From Gallibacterium melopsittaci (GTDB lineage Bacteria > Pseudomonadota > Gammaproteobacteria > Enterobacterales > Pasteurellaceae): 64,000 nt of DNA. The stretch covers positions 1 through 64,000 of the forward strand of contig NZ_JBHLWA010000024.1 of assembly GCF_042433085.1 (NCBI RefSeq), in the 5' to 3' direction. Below, one piece after another: positions 8,124-16,793 of this stretch (position 1 is the stretch's first letter; every line of letters begins with the position of its first letter). The position numbers and the translations under genes were made by a program. The notes beneath the pieces are model-generated. The model did no database searches. It saw only the letters and a program-made list of their open reading frames with translations, and was not told the DNA's origin.

Positions 8124-9290
8124 TCAGTGACTATTTTGTTGAATAATTTCAATAATCTCTTGATTAATTGGAGCTAGATCATAGTGCAACGTATCAGTTT
8201 CATAACGTGTTTCATTACGAGCTTCATTATGCAATACGCCACCATCTTTATTAGAAGTATTTACTTCAACAGTAGCGGAAAGACCAATACGTAAAGGATG
8301 TTCTTTGACCTGTTCAGGATCTAATGCAATACGCACAGGTAAACGTTGTACAACTTTAATCCAGTTACCAGTAGCATTTTGTGCAGGTAATAATGAGAAA
8401 GCACTACCTGTTCCTGCATCAATACCCACGACTTTTCCGTCAAACTCTACATTATCACCATAAAGGTCAAATACTACACTCACAGGCTGACCTAAACGGA
8501 TATTAGCCAGTTGTGTTTCTTTAAAGTTTGCATCTAACCAAATTTGGTCGAGTGGTACGACAGACAATAATGGAGAACCTGCTTTGATACTTTCGCCTAC
8601 TTGTACACTACGTTTAGCAACATAACCTGTGACAGGACTAACTACTTTAGTACGTTGTAGATTCAACCAGGCTTGACGAACATTATCGGCAGCTTGTACT
8701 ACGTTCGGTTGTTGTTCAATCGGTGTATTTAACAATAACGCTTTTGTTGCATTGAGCTGTTCTTGAGTAGCATCTAAATCGCTTTGTGCCATCGTCACAG
8801 CATCAACCGCATGTTGATAATCTTCTTTTGATACAGCACCAGTCTTATTTAAAGATTGACGGCGAGCAAGATCTTCTTCTGCTTGTTTTAAAGCAATCTT
8901 TTTAGCTGCTAAAAGAGAACTTAGTTGTTTTTCAGTGAAAACAAGCTGGCTTGTTTTACGAACAACATCGGCTAATGTATGTTTAGCTTGAGAAAGTGCA
9001 AGTTTTGCATCTGTATCATCAAGTTGTACTAAAACATCACCTTTTTTCACTAAATCGGTACTTTCGGTGTTAAGTTTAGAAACACTACCTGATACTTGAG
9101 ATGAAACTTGAATAATATTGCCTGCTACATAAGCATCGTCAGTTTCTGTGAAATTTTTCACGAAAAAAAGCCAATAAACGAAACTAACTATTGAAATAAG
9201 AAGCAATAAAACAACGAAGGAAACAAGATGTTTCCTTCTGGTTTTATTACGAACAGCATTTTTTTTGTCTTGTTCGGAAATCTCTGACAT
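8124..9290 (-). CDS. emrA: EmrA-type periplasmic adaptor of multidrug efflux
   Basis: This is a membrane-fusion protein of the HlyD/EmrA family that links EmrB to an outer-membrane channel. A short cytoplasmic N-terminus is followed by one transmembrane helix (about 22-44), a biotinyl-lipoyl half (AYVAGNIIQVSSQVSG), a long coiled-coil hairpin (about residues 85-200), the second lipoyl half (VVSPVTGYVAKRSVQVGE) and a beta-barrel domain. Its 388 residues are normal for the family. It sits between emrR (23 bases upstream) and emrB (15 bases downstream). Confidence 0.93.
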   Translation of the reverse strand: MSEISEQDKKNAVRNKTRRKHLVSFVVLLLLISIVSFVYWLFFVKNFTETDDAYVAGNIIQVSSQVSGSVSKLNTESTDLVKKGDVLVQLDDTDAKLALSQAKHTLADVVRKTSQLVFTEKQLSSLLAAKKIALKQAEEDLARRQSLNKTGAVSKEDYQHAVDAVTMAQSDLDATQEQLNATKALLLNTPIEQQPNVVQAADNVRQAWLNLQRTKVVSPVTGYVAKRSVQVGESIKAGSPLLSVVPLDQIWLDANFKETQLANIRLGQPVSVVFDLYGDNVEFDGKVVGIDAGTGSAFSLLPAQNATGNWIKVVQRLPVRIALDPEQVKEHPLRIGLSATVEVNTSNKDGGVLHNEARNETRYETDTLHYDLAPINQEIIEIIQQNSH

Positions 9291-9313
9291 ATTACGACCT
9301 TAAATTTGAAGAA

Positions 9314-9829
9314 TCATACTCTATGAAGATTATACTCTTCCAAACGTCTAGAAAGTTTGAGTAATAAACGACGTAGAGTCTGAATTTCTTTATCAGTTAA
9401 AACACTAAAAATAGAACCCATTAATTCCCATTGATGTGGAAAAATTTCTTTTAAAAATTGATGACCCTTTTCATTAATGCGTAAACTAAAACAACGACGA
9501 TCTTCAGGGACACTAATACGATCAATCCATCCCTTACTAACCAATTCATCTGAAATACGAGTTGCATTAGTACGTGATGAACCTAGGATCTCGCTAAGAC
9601 GAGAAGGTTGAATCTCGTGATTAGGTTGAAGATAGGTCACAATTAATGCTTCAAATAGGGTGTGATTAAGACCAACTTCTTTGAGAAGATGGTTGCGATG
9701 TTCAAGATAATTGCTATTTACATTAAACAACAAACGTACCAAGATGATCTGATCTAATGGCATATTAGGAAAGTCTTCAGAATACATCTTGATGACGTTA
9801 TCGGTGTCTGATAACAATTGATTAACCAT
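9314..9829 (-). CDS. emrR: MarR-family regulator of emrAB
   Basis: The 171-residue winged-helix protein is of the EmrR/MprA type. The recognition-helix region is SRLSEILGSSRTNATRISDELVSKGW and the wing is DRRCFSLRINEKG. As first gene of the emrRAB operon it is expected to repress its own promoter and be released by the toxic ligands that EmrB exports. The ATG is preceded by GAGG at good spacing. Its last codons contain two chance MetJ-like octamers, listed under rejected items. Confidence 0.9.
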   Translation of the reverse strand: MVNQLLSDTDNVIKMYSEDFPNMPLDQIILVRLLFNVNSNYLEHRNHLLKEVGLNHTLFEALIVTYLQPNHEIQPSRLSEILGSSRTNATRISDELVSKGWIDRISVPEDRRCFSLRINEKGHQFLKEIFPHQWELMGSIFSVLTDKEIQTLRRLLLKLSRRLEEYNLHRV

Positions 9830-9959
9830 AAATTACCTCAGCTAATAGTATTAAGTAGAACAATAAACCGTGCAATAATAACTTGTAAAATTATATTTGG
9901 TCAAGTATATAGTAGGGTTGTCAGAGAATTACTGCTAATAATAATGAATGTCAGAAAAT

Positions 9960-9988
9960 AAAACAAATACCTATAAATAAGTATTTGC
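9960..9988 (-). terminator. Terminator of the quinone-reductase gene
   Basis: On the minus strand CAAATAC and GTATTTG enclose a 10-base loop followed by TTTTATTTTC. It lies about 47 bases beyond the stop codon at 10035. Confidence 0.55.
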
Positions 9989-10034
9989 TTGTATGAATGT
10001 TATTCAGTTTATAATGTTAAGAAAGAGGGGAAAA

Positions 10035-10616
10035 TTAAGTATATTTTGAGATAACTTGTTGAATTTTTGTCAAAATTTCTTTTCTGGCTTGATTATCAAT
10101 GATATGTATATCTCCAAAGAAGAAATGTTCTATGTCAGTAATACCACAATAATTAAATAATCCGTTAATCAGAGTCGCATCTAAAGCAGATAAAAAACCT
10201 CTTTTTTGGTATTCTTTTTCATTATTGCCTAGTGTAATAAACTGCACCATTTTTTTATTATGTAATAAACCACGACTACCTGCTTCATCTGTTTCATAAG
10301 CAAAACCATGACTTAAAACACGATCTAAATAACCTTTCAAAATGGCTGGAAATCCCATCCACCATAATGGATAAACTAATGTGATTAAATCAGCTTGTGT
10401 GATGAGATGCTGCTCTTGCTGAATATCTTTTGGAATATTACCTTGATTTATTTGACAAAATTCTGACCAAGTTAAGATAGGATTAAATCCCATCTGATAT
10501 AGATTACGCACGGTAACATCCATATTTTGTGCTTTAGCAGTTTCAACAATCGTATCTAAAATTGCATGATTAAAACTTTGTTCATTAGGATGAGCATAAA
10601 TGATGAGATTTTGCAC
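10035..10616 (-). CDS. NAD(P)H:quinone oxidoreductase, flavodoxin-2 family
   Basis: This is a probable FMN/FAD-dependent two-electron reductase of quinones. IIYAHPN (residues 5-11) is the family's phosphate-binding start and PLWWMGFPAILKGYLDRV (83-100) its hallmark. I chose the GTG at 10616 because it precedes the conserved YAHPN by five residues and follows GGA at good spacing, giving 193 residues. The frame stays open 55 codons further to an ATG at 10781, but that extension does not resemble the family and would overlap the divergent hpt start. The substrate cannot be read from sequence. It is transcribed alone, divergent from hpt. Confidence 0.85.
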   Translation of the reverse strand: MQNLIIYAHPNEQSFNHAILDTIVETAKAQNMDVTVRNLYQMGFNPILTWSEFCQINQGNIPKDIQQEQHLITQADLITLVYPLWWMGFPAILKGYLDRVLSHGFAYETDEAGSRGLLHNKKMVQFITLGNNEKEYQKRGFLSALDATLINGLFNYCGITDIEHFFFGDIHIIDNQARKEILTKIQQVISKYT

Positions 10617-10780
10617 AATATTTCCATCTTGATTAAAAATAAGGGCAAGAATCTTATTGCAATGTGTGATGAAGTGCAAGTTTTGATTTCTTGGAAAGAA
10701 TAGTGTGAAGCTATTTTTTATTGTGCCGATTTTCGGTATAGTAGCGCAGCTTATTACCGTAATGAGATGAGGAGAGCGCA

Positions 10781-11320
10781 ATGAAAAAACATCATATTGA
10801 AACGTTAATTTCTGAAGAAGAAGTCTGTTCTAGAATCAAAGAATTAGGACAAGAAATTACCCAATATTATCAACATAATCAAAGTAAAGGATTATATGTA
10901 GTTGGTTTATTGCGTGGTTCATTTATGTTTATGGCTGATTTAGTCAGAGAAATTAAGTTGCCATTAGAAATTGATTTTATGACAACATCGAGTTATGGCA
11001 GTGGTATGACCACTAATCACGATGTAAAAATTGCTAAAGATTTGGAAGGCGATATTAAGGGAAAGGACGTTTTAATCGTTGAGGATATTATAGATACTGG
11101 TTATACCTTAGATAAAGTTCATCAGATCCTATCATTGCGTGAACCTAATTCATTAACTATTTGTACTTTATTAGACAAACCTTCACGTCGTGAAGTAGAA
11201 GTGAATGTTGATTGGGTAGGTTTTACTATTCCAGATGAGTTTGTGGTTGGTTATGGAATTGATTACGCACAACAATATCGTCAACTTGGTTATATTGCAA
11301 AAGTCGTATTAGAAGAATAA
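10781..11320 (+). CDS. hpt: Hypoxanthine phosphoribosyltransferase
   Basis: Hpt salvages hypoxanthine (and guanine) to IMP/GMP using PRPP. The PRPP-binding loop VLIVEDIIDTGYTL lies at about residues 97-110, and the flexible-loop segment DFMTTSSYGSG at 65-75. The 179-residue length is normal. The ATG follows GGAGAG. The gene stands alone, convergent with metX. Confidence 0.96.
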   Translation: MKKHHIETLISEEEVCSRIKELGQEITQYYQHNQSKGLYVVGLLRGSFMFMADLVREIKLPLEIDFMTTSSYGSGMTTNHDVKIAKDLEGDIKGKDVLIVEDIIDTGYTLDKVHQILSLREPNSLTICTLLDKPSRREVEVNVDWVGFTIPDEFVVGYGIDYAQQYRQLGYIAKVVLEE

Positions 11321-11343
11321 ACATTGTTATGGGAGAGATGGCA

Positions 11344-12429
11344 CTATACGACCATTTCTCCTAAACCACGACGGATTTTAGGGGCAAAAAATTCATAATC
11401 GACTAAAAAGGCATCATGACCAAAATCAGAAGTAATTTCATCATAGTGCAGATTGATTTCTGCTTTTTCTAATAGTTGCCGACTCTTTTCTAAATCGACT
11501 AATTTAAATAATTGATCATTCGTTACCGCAATTAATGTGTATTTGGCTTTAATCCGTTTTAGTGCGTCTAGTGCATTTTGATAACCAATAGCCGGATCAT
11601 AGAGATCCAACGCACGCATCAGTTGCAAATAACTATTTGCATCAAAACGTTCTAAAAACTTTTTGCCTTGATAACTTAAATAGGATTCCACCTGAAAATA
11701 GTCACCTAAAAAATTGCCTTCCTGTTTAATAGCACGTCCAAAGGCCTTAGTTAATTGCGTGTGTGTACGATAGGTCAACATCCCCAACATTCTCGCTGTA
11801 GCTAAACCTTGATCAGGAGGATTACCTTGATAGTAGTGGCCTTGATTAAAATTAGGATCTTGTACAATGGCTTGACGCATAACATGGTTAAAGCCAATCG
11901 CTTCTGCACTCATATAGAGCGAAGAACATAAATTAACCACATAATCCATAAAATCAGGATAACTAATTGCCCATTGTGTTGCTTGCATACCACCAAATGA
12001 TCCACCAATCACGGCGTGCAAATGCGTGATACCTAATTGATCCAGTAGTGCTTTTTGTACTTTAACAATATCTTGAATGGTAATTTGTGGAAAATCACCA
12101 CCATAAGGTAAGCCTGTTGCAGGATTAATACTCGTTGGGCCAGTTGTTCCTTTACAGCCACCTAAAACATTAGAGCAGATAAAAAAATATTTATCGGTAT
12201 CTAAAGCCATCCCTGGCCCCATAAAATTTTGCCACCAACCTTTTTGTTGATTGTCGGCAAAATAGGGTTCAGCATCACCAGTTAAGGCATGACAAATCAA
12301 AATAATATTATTTTTCGCAGAATTTAATTTGCCATAAGTCTGATAGCACACCGTAATATCTTTTAGTGAACCACCAAGGGTAAGAGTAAGCGCGGAATCA
12401 GTGAATAGTGTAAGTTGTTGCGCAGACAT
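11344..12429 (-). CDS. metX: Homoserine O-acetyltransferase
   Basis: MetX acylates homoserine with an acyl-CoA as the first committed step of methionine synthesis. It is an alpha/beta hydrolase with nucleophile Ser144 in IGGSFGGMQ, and the triad is completed by the Asp in VTNDQLF and the His in DFGHDAFL. It has the MetX-type GCKGTTGPTS loop. Acetyl versus succinyl specificity is inferred from the family name, not proven. It is strongly linked to MetJ control through the five-box operator upstream. The ATG follows AGGAAG. Confidence 0.95.
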   Translation of the reverse strand: MSAQQLTLFTDSALTLTLGGSLKDITVCYQTYGKLNSAKNNIILICHALTGDAEPYFADNQQKGWWQNFMGPGMALDTDKYFFICSNVLGGCKGTTGPTSINPATGLPYGGDFPQITIQDIVKVQKALLDQLGITHLHAVIGGSFGGMQATQWAISYPDFMDYVVNLCSSLYMSAEAIGFNHVMRQAIVQDPNFNQGHYYQGNPPDQGLATARMLGMLTYRTHTQLTKAFGRAIKQEGNFLGDYFQVESYLSYQGKKFLERFDANSYLQLMRALDLYDPAIGYQNALDALKRIKAKYTLIAVTNDQLFKLVDLEKSRQLLEKAEINLHYDEITSDFGHDAFLVDYEFFAPKIRRGLGEMVV

Positions 12430-12510
12430 ATTACTTCCTAAAACAGCATTATTATTATTGTTGACAGGGTGATAAATTAGCGAGCGAAGGAAACAATGTC
12501 AAGAAATTTT

Positions 12511-12550
12511 AGATGTCTAAACATCTAGAAAGTTAAACATCTAAACGTCT
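12511..12550 (-). promoter_or_regulatory. MetJ operator, five contiguous met boxes
   Basis: Five abutting octamers lie upstream of metX: AGATGTCT, AAACATCT, AGAAAGTT, AAACATCT and AAACGTCT. Four match the MetJ consensus AGACGTCT at six or seven positions; the middle one is degenerate. An array of this length is typical of tightly repressed met genes. It starts 82 bases upstream of the metX ATG. The remaining part of the 308-base gap 12430-12737 holds the dyad at 12624-12645 and presumably the fumC promoter. Confidence 0.9.
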
Positions 12551-12623
12551 AAGAGAAAATGGTAGCAAAGCAGAGAGAAAAGCTGTACATAAAATACTCA
12601 TTAATATTATTGGCAGGTTTTAT

Positions 12624-12645
12624 TTTTATGATCTGCGTCATAAAA
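12624..12645 (+). promoter_or_regulatory. Dyad resembling a CRP site upstream of fumC
   Basis: TTTTATGA-N6-TCATAAAA is a perfect dyad with 8-base arms and the 22-base geometry of CRP sites. The core TGTGA/TCACA is changed symmetrically to TATGA/TCATA. It lies about 92 bases before the fumC ATG. A regulator-binding site is likely from the symmetry; assignment to CRP is tentative. Confidence 0.45.
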
Positions 12646-12737
12646 GAAAAAATTTCATTATGTTGGAAATTTAATTTGTACCTCTTGAGTGTTACAATTT
12701 TTCCCACTTTTTACATTTGCAATTAGAGGTCAAACTT

Positions 12738-14132
12738 ATGGAATTTAGAATTGAACATGACACTATGGGTGAAGTGAAAGTGCCTGCGGATAAATATTGG
12801 GCAGCGCAAACTGAACGTTCACGCAATAACTTTAAAATTGGGCCAGCAGCTTCTATGCCACATGAAATTATTGAAGCATTTGGTTACTTAAAAAAAGCAG
12901 CGGCATATGCCAACTATGATTTAGGCGTACTTCCAGTTGAAAAAAGAGATTTAATTGCTCAAGCTTGTGATGAAATCTTAGCAAACAAATTGGATGATCA
13001 ATTCCCACTTGTTATTTGGCAAACTGGTTCAGGTACCCAATCAAATATGAATGTGAATGAAGTGGTAGCGAATCGTGCACATGTATTAAACGGCGGGAAA
13101 TTAGGTGAAAAGAGTGTGATTCACCCAAATGATGACGTGAATAAATCCCAATCTTCTAATGATACTTACCCAACCGCAATGCACATTGCAGCCTATAAAA
13201 AAGTGGTTGAAACCACCATTCCAGCAGTAGAACGTTTACAAAAAACCTTTGCCGAAAAATCAGCGAAGTTTGCCGATGTGGTAAAAATTGGTCGCACACA
13301 CTTAATGGATGCAACACCATTAACATTAGGGCAAGAGTTTTCTGCTTATGCGGCACAACTTGATTTTGGCTTGAAAGCATTAAAACATACATTACCGCAT
13401 TTAAGACAACTTGCTTTAGGGGGTACCGCAGTAGGTACAGGATTAAATACACCAAAAGGTTATGATGTTAAAGTGGCAGAGTATATTGCGAAATTTACAG
13501 GTCTGCCATTTGTTACTGCAGAAAATAAATTTGAAGCATTAGCAACCCATGATGCTGTTGTTGAAACTCACGGTGCATTAAAACAATTAGCCGTTTCACT
13601 TTATAAAATTGCTAATGACATTCGTTTATTGGCTTCTGGCCCACGTTCAGGTATTGGCGAAATCTTAATTCCTGAAAATGAACCAGGTTCATCTATTATG
13701 CCAGGAAAAGTAAACCCAACCCAATGTGAAGCGATGACTATGGTATGTGCGCAAGTATTAGGAAATGACACCACAATTTCTTTTGCTGGCTCGCAAGGTC
13801 ATTTCCAATTAAATGTATTTAAACCAGTAATGGCTTATAACTTCTTACAATCTGCACAATTATTAGCAGATGCGTGCATTTCATTTGATGAACACTGTGC
13901 AGTTGGTATTGAGCCAAACTATCCACGCATTAAGATGCAATTAGAAAATTCATTAATGTTGGTTACTGCATTAAATACTCATATCGGTTATGAAAAAGCA
14001 GCAAAAATTGCGAAAACTGCACATAAAAATGGTACAACCTTACGCGAAGAAGCGATTAATTTAGGATTTGTAACCGCAGAGCAATTTGATGAATGGGTTC
14101 GTCCTGAAGATATGGTAGGTAGTTTGAAATAA
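12738..14132 (+). CDS. fumC: Class II fumarate hydratase
   Basis: FumC interconverts fumarate and malate in the TCA cycle or the reductive branch; it is an iron-independent homotetramer. The fumarase/aspartase signature GSSIMPGKVNPTQCEA is present, as are SGTQSNMNVNEV and GRTHLMDATP. I use the ATG giving MEFRIEHDT, since it follows AGAGGT and matches the family's start. An in-frame ATG seven codons upstream has no ribosome site. The 464 residues are normal. Single-gene unit with the terminator at 14167. Confidence 0.96.
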   Translation: MEFRIEHDTMGEVKVPADKYWAAQTERSRNNFKIGPAASMPHEIIEAFGYLKKAAAYANYDLGVLPVEKRDLIAQACDEILANKLDDQFPLVIWQTGSGTQSNMNVNEVVANRAHVLNGGKLGEKSVIHPNDDVNKSQSSNDTYPTAMHIAAYKKVVETTIPAVERLQKTFAEKSAKFADVVKIGRTHLMDATPLTLGQEFSAYAAQLDFGLKALKHTLPHLRQLALGGTAVGTGLNTPKGYDVKVAEYIAKFTGLPFVTAENKFEALATHDAVVETHGALKQLAVSLYKIANDIRLLASGPRSGIGEILIPENEPGSSIMPGKVNPTQCEAMTMVCAQVLGNDTTISFAGSQGHFQLNVFKPVMAYNFLQSAQLLADACISFDEHCAVGIEPNYPRIKMQLENSLMLVTALNTHIGYEKAAKIAKTAHKNGTTLREEAINLGFVTAEQFDEWVRPEDMVGSLK

Positions 14133-14166
14133 AATTGCTTTATCAATTTATATTAATTAAATATGA

Positions 14167-14194
14167 GGGTACTTAGAAATAAGTACCCTTTTTT
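14167..14194 (+). terminator. fumC terminator
   Basis: GGGTACTTA-GAAA-TAAGTACCC followed by TTTTTT. Confidence 0.93.
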
Positions 14195-14287
14195 GATCAG
14201 AGAAATCTTGATAAAAGGTTAGGATTCATCAAGAAATCGGCTATAATGTGCGACATTTTTTGAAAATCGAAAAGGTTTGAGGTGATT

Positions 14288-15787
14288 ATGACTCCTGTCA
14301 TTGCGCTTGTAGGGCGTCCAAATGTTGGTAAATCGACATTATTTAACCGTTTAACTCGTAGTCGTGATGCACTTGTCGCAAATTTCCCTGGATTGACTCG
14401 TGATCGCAAGTATGGTCAAGGTCAGATGAATGGAATGGAATTTATTGTGATCGATACTGGTGGGATTGACGGTTCAGAAGAGGGAATTGAAGAAAAAATG
14501 GCAGAACAATCGCTATTAGCGATTGATGAAGCTGATATTGTGTTGTTTTTAGTTGATGCTCGTGCAGGCTTAACACCAGCAGATGTTGGCATTGCACAAT
14601 ATTTACGCCGTCGTGAGAAACCAACCATTGTCGTTGCAAATAAGATTGATGGCATTGATGCAGATTCACACGTTGCTGAATTCTATCAACTAGGGTTAGG
14701 AGAAATTGCACAAATTGCAGCATCACAAGGGCGTGGTGTAACGCAATTAATTCAAGACGTATTAGCACCTTATCAAACAGAAGAAGATTTAGCTGAAGAT
14801 GGTGTTGATGAAGATTGGCAGGATGATTTTGCATTTGAGCAAGATGAAGATATGTCGTTATCTTTAGCAGAAGCTGAAGAGAATATAGAGGAAGAAGATG
14901 AACAACAAGATAAGCCAATTAAAATTGCGATTGTTGGTCGTCCGAATGTCGGAAAATCAACGCTGACGAATCGTATTTTAGGGGAAGATCGGGTCGTGGT
15001 ATATGATATGCCAGGTACGACGCGGGATAGCATCTATATTCCTATGGAGCGAGATGGGCAGCAATATACGATCATCGATACCGCAGGCGTGCGTAAGCGT
15101 GGCAAGGTAACGTTAACCGTTGAAAAGTTTTCGGTGATTAAGACGTTACAAGCGATTCAAGATGCAAATGTGGTGTTATTGACGATTGATGCACGAGAAG
15201 GTATTTCTGATCAGGATCTTTCATTATTAGGCTTTATCTTAAATGCAGGACGTGCGTTAGTGATTGTCGTCAATAAGTGGGACGGTCTAAGCCAAGAGAT
15301 CAAAGATAATATTAAATCTGAATTAGATCGCCGTTTAGATTTTATTGATTTTGCACGAGTGCATTTTATTTCTGCGTTGCATGGTAGTGGTGTGGGGAAT
15401 TTATTTGAGTCTGTTACTGAGGCATACCAATCGGCAACCAAACGCTATTCTACTTCATTGTTAACTCGAATTTTGCAAATGGCGACAGATGAGCATCAAC
15501 CGCCAATGATTTCGGGGAGAAGAATTAAATTAAAATATGCACACCCAGGTGGGCATAATCCGCCAATTATTGTGATCCATGGTAATCAAGTTGATAAATT
15601 GCCCGATTCTTACAAACGCTATTTATCAAATTATTATCGCCGTAGTTTGCAAATTATTGGTTCGCCAATTCGTCTGTTGTTCCAAGATGGGGAAAATCCT
15701 TATGCTGGGAAACGGAATACATTAACGCCGAATCAGTTGCGTAAACGGAGAAGATTGATGAAATTTATTAAGAAATCGAAGAAATAA
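14288..15787 (+). CDS. der: Ribosome biogenesis GTPase Der (EngA)
   Basis: Der is an essential tandem GTPase that assists 50S subunit assembly. Two G domains are visible with P-loops GRPNVGKS at residues 9-16 and about 217-224, DTGG and DTAG switch motifs, and NKID and NKWD base-specificity motifs. An acidic linker of about 45 residues (VDEDWQDDFAFEQDED onward) joins them. A KH-like domain and a basic tail (LRKRRRLMKFIKKSKK) follow. The start giving MTPVIALVGRP has GAGG at good spacing; a GTG two codons earlier is possible. Confidence 0.96.
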   Translation: MTPVIALVGRPNVGKSTLFNRLTRSRDALVANFPGLTRDRKYGQGQMNGMEFIVIDTGGIDGSEEGIEEKMAEQSLLAIDEADIVLFLVDARAGLTPADVGIAQYLRRREKPTIVVANKIDGIDADSHVAEFYQLGLGEIAQIAASQGRGVTQLIQDVLAPYQTEEDLAEDGVDEDWQDDFAFEQDEDMSLSLAEAEENIEEEDEQQDKPIKIAIVGRPNVGKSTLTNRILGEDRVVVYDMPGTTRDSIYIPMERDGQQYTIIDTAGVRKRGKVTLTVEKFSVIKTLQAIQDANVVLLTIDAREGISDQDLSLLGFILNAGRALVIVVNKWDGLSQEIKDNIKSELDRRLDFIDFARVHFISALHGSGVGNLFESVTEAYQSATKRYSTSLLTRILQMATDEHQPPMISGRRIKLKYAHPGGHNPPIIVIHGNQVDKLPDSYKRYLSNYYRRSLQIIGSPIRLLFQDGENPYAGKRNTLTPNQLRKRRRLMKFIKKSKK

Positions 15788-15791
15788 TTAG

Positions 15792-15825
15792 AAATGGCTT
15801 CTCGTGTTGAGAAGCCATTTTTTCT
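15792..15825. terminator. Bidirectional terminator der / EamA-type gene
   Basis: AAATGGCTTCTC and GAGAAGCCATTT enclose a 5-base loop with a T-tract on the + side and A-rich sequence on the other. It sits between two convergent genes. Confidence 0.9.
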
Positions 15826-16695
15826 TTATAAAACAGGCACTAACAACAAAATAATCGCCACAATCCCTAAGGCAATACCGAAAAAGTTCACTTTGTTTAA
15901 TTTTTCTTTAAAGCCAACTAGACCAATTATTGCCCCCAAGATCATTACCCCAATATTCATACCTGCAAACACCAAGGATGGATTTTCGCTTAATTGTTGA
16001 TGTGCTTTAATATAGAACAAAATATTGAGGAAGTTTAATGCCCCTAAGACTAACCCAGCCAGCATACTTTTCCCTTGCCAGCGTGTTTTGGTAAAAATTA
16101 AATAGGCAAAAATAAAACAGCCAGCAATCACAAAAGAAGTAAATAGTGCAAATGGAAAGGCAACACCAAATTTTGCAATTTGTTTAAAGAGAATATCAAT
16201 CACACCATAACCAAACCAAACGAGAACCAATAATAAGAAACTTTTGATTCCATTGCCGTTATGTTGTTGTTGGTTTGATTTAAATACTAAGGCAAATAAG
16301 GCAAGGAAAGCACAAAAAATTGCTAAGCCTTTTTGTGTTGTTAAGGTTTCGTGGAAAAACAAAAATGCAGCCAGAATGGGTAAGAAGAGTGATAAGCGTT
16401 GTGCCGCATCTGCACGAGCAATACCACTAATTTCTACCGCTTTTGCCATCACTAAAAAGATAGTTGGTAATAGAAAGCCAAGTAAGAGAAAAATTGCACT
16501 ATGTTCATTTTGACGAATCGCATCGCTAAATGATAACCCCATAAAATCAGGTTGTAGCACAAAATAGGTTAGGGTACTTGCCATAAGATAATTGCAGGCA
16601 ATCGCTTGTGAAATCACAATTTGTTGGCTGCGCGCTATTTTTAAAAATACACTCACGGCGACACTGCACAGAATAGCAATCAGTAAAGATGACAT
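15826..16695 (-). CDS. EamA/DMT-family membrane transporter
   Basis: The 289-residue, very hydrophobic protein shows about ten predicted membrane helices in two related halves, the pattern of drug/metabolite transporters. ADAAQRLSLFLPILAAFLF in the first half and NIGVMILGAIIGLVGFKEKL in the second are the paired EamA segments. The start at 16695 follows AAGGA; the frame extends 27 codons upstream, but that extension is not hydrophobic and has no ribosome site. The substrate is unknown. Convergent with der and divergent from folC. Confidence 0.82.
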   Translation of the reverse strand: MSSLLIAILCSVAVSVFLKIARSQQIVISQAIACNYLMASTLTYFVLQPDFMGLSFSDAIRQNEHSAIFLLLGFLLPTIFLVMAKAVEISGIARADAAQRLSLFLPILAAFLFFHETLTTQKGLAIFCAFLALFALVFKSNQQQHNGNGIKSFLLLVLVWFGYGVIDILFKQIAKFGVAFPFALFTSFVIAGCFIFAYLIFTKTRWQGKSMLAGLVLGALNFLNILFYIKAHQQLSENPSLVFAGMNIGVMILGAIIGLVGFKEKLNKVNFFGIALGIVAIILLLVPVL

Positions 16696-16793
16696 AATGG
16701 TTTTATCCTTATTCTTCAAGAAATCATAAATGACAGCTGGCGATTTTAGGCAATATTCACTATGATACGCAAGCACAAACTAAGGATAACGGT

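Noticed and set aside
9342..9357. Two MetJ-like octamers (AAACGTCT, AGAAAGTT) near the emrR end
   Set aside because: They lie inside the last codons of emrR, with no methionine gene or promoter nearby; treated as chance.
10617..10781. N-terminal extension of the quinone reductase to an ATG at 10781
   Set aside because: The 55 extra residues do not resemble the flavodoxin-2 family and would overlap the divergent hpt start; the GTG at 10616 fits better.
11331..11382. GGAGAGATGG / CCATTTCTCC inverted repeat at the hpt-metX junction
   Set aside because: Long-looped, overlaps the end of metX and lacks a T-tract; not convincing as a terminator.
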